A stretch of 7,983 bases of DNA from Bacillota bacterium (GTDB lineage: Bacteria > Bacillota > Clostridia > Lachnospirales > Lachnospiraceae), in contig JAEWRS010000013.1 of the NCBI GenBank assembly GCA_023398855.1, positions 1-7,983 on the forward strand, written 5' to 3'. The notes under the pieces are model-generated. The model was not told the DNA's origin and did not search any database. It saw only the letters and a list, made by a program, of their open reading frames with translations. This document shows positions 1 to 4,721 of the stretch, piece by piece. Made by a program: the position numbers and the translations under genes. How positions within the stretch are numbered: position 1 is the first letter of the stretch; each line of letters begins with the position of its first letter.

Positions 1-888
1 GGAGCAACGAGGGGCAAACTTACAGCCATCAGGCATAAATCTGGGATTTGGAACATTGCCGGGGATTGATTCCAGTTCGTCAACAGGAATTCCCAGCTTT
101 GGTATGGAATCCAGAAGCCCTCTGGTATAAGGATGGGCTGGTTCTGCAAAGATCGTTCTGACATCCCCCTTTTCCACCACCCGGCCACAGTACATGACTG
201 CCACTTCATCACAGGTCTCTGCCACAACACCCAAATCATGTGTGATAAACAGAATAGAGGTTCCTGTTTCTTTTTTTAAGTTGTTCATCAGATCCAGAAT
301 CTGTGCCTGTATTGTTACATCAAGAGCTGTGGTGGGCTCATCCGCAATCAGCACCTGCGGCTTGCACACAAGAGCCATAGCGATCATCACTCGCTGACGC
401 TGTCCTCCTGAAAGCTGGAACGGATATTCCTTCATCATCCGCTCTACTCTGGGAACACCAGTCGTGCGAAGCATATCTTCTGCCTTTTTATATGCCTCCT
501 CTCTGGATACATTCTCATGCTGAAGCACACATTCTGTCAGTTGTTTTCCGATTTTCATAACCGGATTTAGGCTGGTCATGGGTTCCTGGAAGATCATGGA
601 AATACTGCCTCCTCTTAATTTCCTTTTTTCTTCTTCTCTGATCCCCGCTATATCTCTTCCATTGAGAATGATTTCTCCTTCCACGATCCTGCCTCTGGTG
701 CCCATTAACAAACCCATGACAGACAGAGCCGTAACACTTTTTCCGCTGCCTGATTCCCCTACAATTCCTAAGGTGGCACCTTTTTTCAGCTCAATATCAA
801 CGCCATCAACTGATTTTATGATTCCGCTGTCAGTATAAAAATAAGTATGAAGATTCCTGATTTCAAGTATGTTACTTTTTTCTTCCAT
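1..888 (-). CDS. Dipeptide/oligopeptide ABC transporter ATP-binding protein, DppD/OppD type (3' end outside window)
   Basis: Cytoplasmic ATPase subunit that powers the importer encoded upstream. The frame is open from an ATG at 886-888 through the left window edge, giving 296 residues without a stop. Visible motifs: Walker A GESGSGKS (44-51), Q-loop FQEP (Q101), signature LSGGQ (159-163), Walker B VLIADEP (179-185) and switch His217. The C-terminal oligopeptide-transporter extension follows, with HPYT (252-255), GNVPNP (277-282) and CKFAPRC (Cys289, Cys295). These are the first two of the cysteines that in this family can hold an iron-sulfur cluster; the rest lie outside the window. About 30-40 residues should be missing compared with the usual length of about 330. 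The start is supported by AGGAGG at 897-902, 8 bases upstream. The gene begins 15 bases after the permease stop, so it is the fourth gene of the operon. All catalytic residues are intact. It is a single ATPase, unlike the fused E. coli GsiA. Confidence 0.96.
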   Translation of the reverse strand, partial: MEEKSNILEIRNLHTYFYTDSGIIKSVDGVDIELKKGATLGIVGESGSGKSVTALSVMGLLMGTRGRIVEGEIILNGRDIAGIREEEKRKLRGGSISMIFQEPMTSLNPVMKIGKQLTECVLQHENVSREEAYKKAEDMLRTTGVPRVERMMKEYPFQLSGGQRQRVMIAMALVCKPQVLIADEPTTALDVTIQAQILDLMNNLKKETGTSILFITHDLGVVAETCDEVAVMYCGRVVEKGDVRTIFAEPAHPYTRGLLDSIPKLGIPVDELESIPGNVPNPRFMPDGCKFAPRCS

Positions 889-903
889 GGCTGCAGCCTC
901 CTT

Positions 904-1782
904 TTATTCCGTAAGCTTGGGGTCCAGGGCATCACGCAGACCGTCACCAAGAATGTTAAAGCTTAAAACCGTAAGAAAGATGGCCAAGCCAGGAAACAGA
1001 GTTGTGTGGACACTGGTCATCATATAGGTTCTCCCGTTGGATAAAAGCAAGCCCCACTCAGGTGTGGGAGGCTGTGCTCCCATCCCCAGAAAGCTTAAAC
1101 TGGAAGCCGTCAGTATTGAGGAACCGATGGACATGGTATACTGTACGATAATGTCTGGAACCGCTCCAGGCAAAATATGTTTGAACAAGATCCTGACATC
1201 CGAGGCCCCCAGGTTCCTGGCTGCATGGACAAACACCATATTTTTAAGGGACAAAGTTCTTCCTCTTACCAGCCTTGCAAAAGTGGGAGTGGAAAATACT
1301 GCTACAGCAATAACCACATTATACAAACCACTGCCAAGGATTGCCACAATCGCTATGGCCAGAATGATCCCGGGAAATGCAAACAGGGTATCGCAGATCC
1401 TCATGATCACGGAATCTATTATACCACCGTAATAACCTCCCATAAGGCCAAGAACCGTGCCGCACACCGCACCAACAGTAACTGCAAGCAGACCGATGGA
1501 AAGTGATATTCTGGCTCCGTTTACAATTCTGGAAAACAGATCCCGTCCAAATTCATCGGTACCGAAAAAATGAGCTGCACTAGGTCCCTCAAGAATGGAA
1601 GAATAATTGTATTCATTGATGCCATAAGGCGCCAGAAACGGTCCCACCAAAGCCAGGATCACCAGGAACAGCACAAATACCAGCGCAGTAACCGCATTTT
1701 TCTGTCTAACGAACTTTCGCACCATCTCGGATACAGGAGTTTTTATATCTGATTTCTTATTATTTAGTTCTTTTTCAGCCAT
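904..1782 (-). CDS. gsiD: Peptide/glutathione-type ABC transporter permease, GsiD/DppC family
   Basis: Second transmembrane subunit of the importer, 292 residues. It has the OppC-type N-terminal segment and first membrane helix (about 30-50), then the family hallmark FGTDEFGRDLFSR (73-85). Further membrane helices lie around 95-118, 135-170, 205-230 and 262-280. The cytoplasmic EAA loop that docks on the ATPase spans about 184-206 (AARNLGASD ... HILPG). The C-terminal GDGLRDALDPK (279-289) is typical. From memory, E. coli GsiD shares long stretches, for example around LFAFPGI, NVVIAVAVFS and SFLGMGAQPPTPEWG. The symbol records this resemblance; glutathione specificity is not proven. The start has GGGAGG at 1792-1797 with 9-base spacing, placed directly after the stop of the preceding permease (15-base gap). 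That arrangement suggests translational coupling. No defects were seen. Confidence 0.95.
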   Translation of the reverse strand: MAEKELNNKKSDIKTPVSEMVRKFVRQKNAVTALVFVLFLVILALVGPFLAPYGINEYNYSSILEGPSAAHFFGTDEFGRDLFSRIVNGARISLSIGLLAVTVGAVCGTVLGLMGGYYGGIIDSVIMRICDTLFAFPGIILAIAIVAILGSGLYNVVIAVAVFSTPTFARLVRGRTLSLKNMVFVHAARNLGASDVRILFKHILPGAVPDIIVQYTMSIGSSILTASSLSFLGMGAQPPTPEWGLLLSNGRTYMMTSVHTTLFPGLAIFLTVLSFNILGDGLRDALDPKLTE

Positions 1783-1797
1783 ACAATGGAACCTCCC

Positions 1798-2718
1798 TTA
1801 ACCAAGCTTAATTTCCGGGTTGAGAATTGCATAAAGGATATCTACAACCAGGTTGATGATAATAAACTGCAAAGAAAAAATAAGGATTAATGACTGAATG
1901 GCCGGATAATCCCGATAATTTACGGATTCAATGAGAAGGGATCCAAGCCCCGGATAAGCGAACACCGCTTCCGTAACCACAGAGCCTCCAAGAAGGTAAC
2001 CAAACTGGAGCCCCACCACGGTAACTACTGATATCATGGAATTGCGAAATGCATGCCTCCAGGTTACGGCCTTTTCTTTCAGTCCCTTTGCCCTGGCTGT
2101 CCGGATATAATCTTCTTTCAAAACTTCTATGACAGAGGATCTCGTAAACCTTGCAATCACAGCCGCTATGCTGATGCCTAAAGTGACAGAGGGAAGAACC
2201 AGATTCTTCAGGCTTCCTGCTCCTGTAGTGGGAAACCAGCGGAGCTTTACTGCAAATATCATAATCAGGAGAAATCCTATCCAGAATGCAGGGAGTGAAA
2301 TACCCGAAACCGCTACGGTCATACCCATATAATCCTGCCATTTCCCCCTGTTTTTTCCGGACCATACGCCAAAAAACACTCCGGCCAGCGTACTCCAGAT
2401 GAGACTCACAGCAGTAAGGGCAAGAGTATTCCCATACCTGGCCCCTATTTCCACCGAAACAGGACGTTTGGTACGCAGAGAATTCCCCAGGTCGCCTTGT
2501 AAAAGTCCTCCGATATATCTGATATACTGAACAGCTATTGGCTTGTCAAGACCAAGCTGTACTCTGACAGCGTCCACATCCTGTTTGGTAGCCTGTTCTC
2601 CCGCCACCAGCCTTGCAGGATCGCCGGGTATCATCCTGACAAAGAAAAAAACAAAGGTTATTACAATAATCAGCGTGGGGATCGTCCCCAGCACACGCCG
2701 GAATGTAAACTTAAGCAT
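1798..2718 (-). CDS. gsiC: Peptide/glutathione-type ABC transporter permease, GsiC/DppB family
   Basis: First transmembrane subunit, 306 residues from the chosen start. Predicted membrane helices lie at about 9-28, 99-119, 134-157, 172-190, 230-250 and 275-297. The family motif RMIPGDPARLVAG (28-40) follows helix 1. The EAA loop contacting the ATPase is about 202-226 (EDYIRTARAKGL, Gly212). The N-terminus MLKFTFRRVLG and the overall 306-residue length match E. coli GsiC as I remember it. An ATG three codons upstream (2725-2727) also lies in frame, but it abuts the AGGAG at 2728-2732 with no spacer. The ATG at 2716-2718 has a normal 9-base spacer and is preferred. The gene lies 89 bases downstream of the binding-protein gene and 15 bases before permease 2. 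Peptide-family membership is certain; glutathione as substrate is an inference. Confidence 0.95.
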   Translation of the reverse strand: MLKFTFRRVLGTIPTLIIVITFVFFFVRMIPGDPARLVAGEQATKQDVDAVRVQLGLDKPIAVQYIRYIGGLLQGDLGNSLRTKRPVSVEIGARYGNTLALTAVSLIWSTLAGVFFGVWSGKNRGKWQDYMGMTVAVSGISLPAFWIGFLLIMIFAVKLRWFPTTGAGSLKNLVLPSVTLGISIAAVIARFTRSSVIEVLKEDYIRTARAKGLKEKAVTWRHAFRNSMISVVTVVGLQFGYLLGGSVVTEAVFAYPGLGSLLIESVNYRDYPAIQSLILIFSLQFIIINLVVDILYAILNPEIKLG

Positions 2719-2727
2719 CCTTTTCAT

Positions 2728-2732
2728 CTCCT
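2728..2732 (-). promoter_or_regulatory. Ribosome binding site deciding the gsiC-like start
   Basis: AGGAG on the minus strand. It touches the ATG at 2725-2727 directly but stands 9 bases from the ATG at 2716-2718. The second ATG is therefore the likely start, shortening the protein by three residues. Confidence 0.7.
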
Positions 2733-2750
2733 ATGATTCTATGGTGGAAC

Positions 2751-2787
2751 GCGGCAAAGGTGCCCTGGTAACAAGACACCCCGCCGC
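2751..2787 (-). other. Intercistronic hairpin between binding-protein and permease genes
   Basis: On the minus-strand mRNA, GCGGC (2783-2787) pairs with GCCGC (2751-2755) and GGTG (2777-2780) pairs with CACC (2759-2762). Between them GG faces UUU, allowing wobble pairs and one bulge. The loop is 14 bases. No U-tract follows, so this is not an intrinsic terminator. It sits just after the stop of the binding-protein gene. In binding-protein importer operons such stems commonly protect the upstream message from 3' exonucleases and so raise binding-protein yield relative to the permeases. That role is inferred here. Confidence 0.55.
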
Positions 2788-2807
2788 ATCAATGAATCCG
2801 CGTCCAT

Positions 2808-4487
2808 TTATTTGGTCATTTTAGCATTCTTCATGTTAATGGCGCCATCCGGATAAATCTTTACCCCTGACAGCTTACTGCCGGTTACCCATGAATTGTA
2901 ATCCAGCGAGATACATACCATAGGTACATCCTCCCAGATAATATCCTGGGCTTTAGCATATGCATTTTTGCGAACCGAATCATCTGCACTCTGAAGACCT
3001 GCTTTTATACACTCTTCCAACTGGTCATTTTCGTAATAACACATGTTATAGCTCATAGGCGGCTCGGATTCCTTGGCAAGCAAAGGCCGGATTCCCCAGT
3101 CAGCATCCCCCGTTGAAGGGGACCAGCCGGACAGGTAACACTCTACCTCCACCTCTGACCCCGGCCCGGTAGCTCCTTGAACCTTTTCATTTGCAATTGC
3201 ACTTTCCATACCTTTTAATTCCAGATTAATACCGACCTCAGCCAGCTGCTGCTTGTAAAACTCTGCTTTTTTCTGGTTGGAGGAAGTATTCTGAAACATG
3301 AGTGTAGTGGTAAAGCCGTTAGGATAACCGGCTTCTGCCAAGAGCTCTTTTGCTTTAACAGGATCATAAGCAAGGGGATCATTTCCCTTGTAAAATTGTA
3401 CCGCCGGACCAATGATCGATGTCGCCGGAGTCCCCAGTCCATTCATAACCACCTGGACATATGCTTCCTTATTGATGGCATAGCTGACTGCCCTGCGTAC
3501 CTTAACGTCATTAAAGGGCACTTTTTGGTTGTTCATCATGAAATACCATACCACAATGCCCTCTCCCTGATTCACGGTTACATTAGAGTCTTTCTTTAAT
3601 GCTTCCACGCTTTCCGATGGTGCTGGCCAGATAATCTGTGCATCTCCAGACTGGATCATTGCCACACGGGTGGCATCCTCACCCACCGGTTTAAATGTAA
3701 TGGATTTAAAACCAGCATCCAAAGGAGCCAGAGCTGTTCCTCCGCTGACAGCCGGATCATAACCCCACCAGTCCTTATTTAACTCCAGCGTCAGGTGATC
3801 CCCTGCCACCCATTCCACAAATTTATACTGTCCGGTTCCTACCGGAGCCTGGGCGCAGACCTGCGGTCCTGCCTCAATCTGCTTGGGACTCATGATCACA
3901 CAGGCTGGGTGAGCCAGGTTATTGATAAATGCACCGAAAGGTGATGTTAAGGTTACCTTAATGGTATAGTCATCGACTTTATCCACATGGTCCAAGGTAT
4001 TGCTAAGAAATGTGGTACGCTTTAATCCCAGCGTCTTGTCGCCCCACTTTACAAAGTTTGCAATGGCTGCATCTGCATTCCAGGGAGTTCCGTCTGTAAA
4101 AGATATTCCTTCTCTCAGTGTAATGGTAAACACCGTGGCATCTTCATTAGCTTCGTAGCCGGTGGCCAGCATAGGATAAATTTTCATTTCATCATCAAAG
4201 CCAAATAAGCCGTCCATCATCATACGCTGAATGCCTCCGGAAAGGGTGTCACTGGTATCCATTGGATCCATGGTGGTAAAATCGACTCTTACCGCTGCCG
4301 TAATATCAGTGTCCTGGGAAACCGATTCTCCCTTTGCTTCTGCTCCTGCCGTAGTTTCTGCAGCCTGGGATGCAGCCTCTTTGGCAGTTTCTTTCTGGGT
4401 TCCTGATGAAGAACCGCAAGCCGTCAGCAATGTCATTGATCCAGTGAGCACAATCGCCGTCCATAACGTTACCCATCTTCTTTTCAT
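2808..4487 (-). CDS. gsiB: Solute-binding lipoprotein of a peptide ABC importer, GsiB-like (SBP family 5)
   Basis: Extracellular substrate receptor anchored to the membrane outer face, 559 residues. The signal peptide has a basic start (MKRR), a hydrophobic core and lipobox LTAC, so Cys24 should be lipid-modified. A flexible Ser/Thr/Ala/Glu-rich linker covers about 25-58. The family-5 binding fold runs from about 60 to the end: DITAAVRVDFTTMDP (61-75), DGLFGFDDEMKIYP (92-105), SPFGAFINNLAHPA (182-195), PVGTGQYKF (216-223 region), YDPVKAKELLAEAGYPNGF (374-392) and GWSPSTGDADW (454-464). Several of these match E. coli GsiB, the glutathione-binding protein, nearly residue for residue from memory, which is why I prefer GsiB-like over OppA/DppA-like. 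The start has AGGAGGA at 4494-4500 with a 6-base spacer. It is the first gene of the operon and divergent from the regulator. The true ligand (glutathione, short peptides or another small molecule) is unproven in this organism. Confidence 0.95.
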   Translation of the reverse strand: MKRRWVTLWTAIVLTGSMTLLTACGSSSGTQKETAKEAASQAAETTAGAEAKGESVSQDTDITAAVRVDFTTMDPMDTSDTLSGGIQRMMMDGLFGFDDEMKIYPMLATGYEANEDATVFTITLREGISFTDGTPWNADAAIANFVKWGDKTLGLKRTTFLSNTLDHVDKVDDYTIKVTLTSPFGAFINNLAHPACVIMSPKQIEAGPQVCAQAPVGTGQYKFVEWVAGDHLTLELNKDWWGYDPAVSGGTALAPLDAGFKSITFKPVGEDATRVAMIQSGDAQIIWPAPSESVEALKKDSNVTVNQGEGIVVWYFMMNNQKVPFNDVKVRRAVSYAINKEAYVQVVMNGLGTPATSIIGPAVQFYKGNDPLAYDPVKAKELLAEAGYPNGFTTTLMFQNTSSNQKKAEFYKQQLAEVGINLELKGMESAIANEKVQGATGPGSEVEVECYLSGWSPSTGDADWGIRPLLAKESEPPMSYNMCYYENDQLEECIKAGLQSADDSVRKNAYAKAQDIIWEDVPMVCISLDYNSWVTGSKLSGVKIYPDGAINMKNAKMTK

Positions 4488-4517
4488 AGCATATCCTCCT
4501 CGTTTTTCTGGTTATAC

Positions 4518-4560
4518 AAAAAGAGCAAGGCAAGCCTCCCAACCGGTAAGCTTCCTTGCT
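4518..4560 (-). terminator. Terminator-like hairpin in the importer operon leader (possible attenuator)
   Basis: In the minus-strand transcript AGCAAGG (4560-4554) pairs with CCTTGCT (4530-4524), and AAGC (4553-4550) pairs with GCTT (4535-4532). One base (4531) is bulged and the loop is 14 bases (4549-4536). The 11-bp stem is followed by one C and five U (4522-4518). This is the shape of an intrinsic terminator, but it lies between the predicted promoter and the binding-protein start codon. No neighbouring gene needs it as an end-of-operon terminator, since both flanking genes are transcribed away from it. It may instead be a 5' stabilising stem. No alternative antiterminator stem was found. 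Confidence 0.55.
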
Positions 4561-4570
4561 TTTAAGCCAT

Positions 4571-4598
4571 TTTATACGCAGTGTTTCTAGTTTGTCAA
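4571..4598 (-). promoter_or_regulatory. Predicted sigma-A promoter of the importer operon
   Basis: On the minus strand, a perfect TTGACA -35 box (4598-4593), a 16-base spacer and a TATAAA -10 box (4576-4571). The predicted start is near 4563, giving a leader of about 76 bases that begins almost directly with the hairpin at 4560. Box quality is high; the start site is inferred. Confidence 0.75.
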
Positions 4599-4600
4599 AC
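4590..4600. promoter_or_regulatory. Small palindrome over the importer -35 box
   Basis: GTTTG-T-CAAAC is a perfect 11-base inverted repeat that covers the whole -35 hexamer (4593-4598). A protein bound here would block the importer promoter. It is short enough to arise by chance, so it is only a possible operator. Confidence 0.3.
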
Positions 4601-4620
4601 AAATCACCTGTAGTAAATAC

Positions 4621-4653
4621 AATCTTCTTTTAGAAAATAAGATTCTGAATCTT
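4621..4653. promoter_or_regulatory. Candidate operator: 15-bp palindrome plus a third half-site
   Basis: AAGATTC-T-GAATCTT at 4639-4653 is a perfect inverted repeat with a single central base. A further copy of the half-site AATCTT lies at 4621-4626 in the same direction as the right half, 27 bases away. The context is also partly repeated (AATCTTcTTTTAG and AATCTTTTAG). The palindrome ends 5 bases before the regulator -35 box and lies 40 bases upstream of the importer -35 box. It is therefore placed to control both promoters. The divergent regulator is the obvious candidate binder, by inference. Confidence 0.5.
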
Positions 4654-4658
4654 TTAGG

Positions 4659-4687
4659 TTGTTTTAAGAGGACATTATTGATATAAT
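4659..4687 (+). promoter_or_regulatory. Predicted promoter of the divergent regulator gene (extended -10)
   Basis: A perfect TATAAT at 4682-4687 preceded by TG at 4679-4680 (extended -10). A weak -35 (TTGTTT, 4659-4664) stands at the ideal 17-base spacing. The predicted start is near 4694, giving a short leader of about 28 bases before the ATG at 4722. Confidence 0.75.
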
Positions 4688-4705
4688 ATGCCCAATAACG
4701 TTGTT

Positions 4706-4712
4706 AGGAGGT
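4706..4712 (+). promoter_or_regulatory. Ribosome binding site deciding the regulator start
   Basis: AGGAGGT lies 9 bases before the ATG at 4722. An in-frame TTG at 4701 would start inside the ribosome binding site region and only 7 bases or so after the predicted transcript start, so it is rejected as initiation codon. Confidence 0.85.
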
Positions 4713-4721
4713 AAGAATACG

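Larger units (their letters stand above)
4488..4721. other. Divergent intergenic control region
   Basis: 234 bases between the importer operon and the regulator. It contains no convincing gene. It holds one promoter per strand, a palindrome with three related half-sites, a second small palindrome over the importer -35 box, a terminator-like hairpin at the 5' end of the importer leader, and ribosome binding sites at both ends. Each element has its own entry. Confidence 0.85.

Noticed and set aside
1037..1506. Open frames of 131 and 109 codons on the plus strand opposite the gsiD-like permease
   Set aside because: They lie wholly inside a clearly conserved permease gene, show no family resemblance and have low-complexity shadow composition.
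2728..2807. Internal promoter before the permease genes (TAGAAT near the ribosome binding site)
   Set aside because: The -10-like hexamer has no acceptable -35 partner at 16-18 bases.
4488..4563. Riboswitch or T-box in the importer leader
   Set aside because: The predicted leader is only about 76 bases, and apart from the single hairpin no T-box sequence or known riboswitch core was recognised.
4231..4602. Open frames on both strands spanning the binding-protein start and intergenic region
   Set aside because: They overlap the signal peptide coding region out of frame and cross the predicted promoter and hairpin. They have no ribosome binding site or known motif.
4488..4700. A sigma-54 (-24/-12) promoter for the importer operon
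   Set aside because: Expected because the neighbour resembles a sigma-54 activator, but no TGGCAC...TTGCA element with the required spacing was found by eye. GG and GC pairs near 4530-4570 have the wrong distance, while good sigma-A boxes are present.
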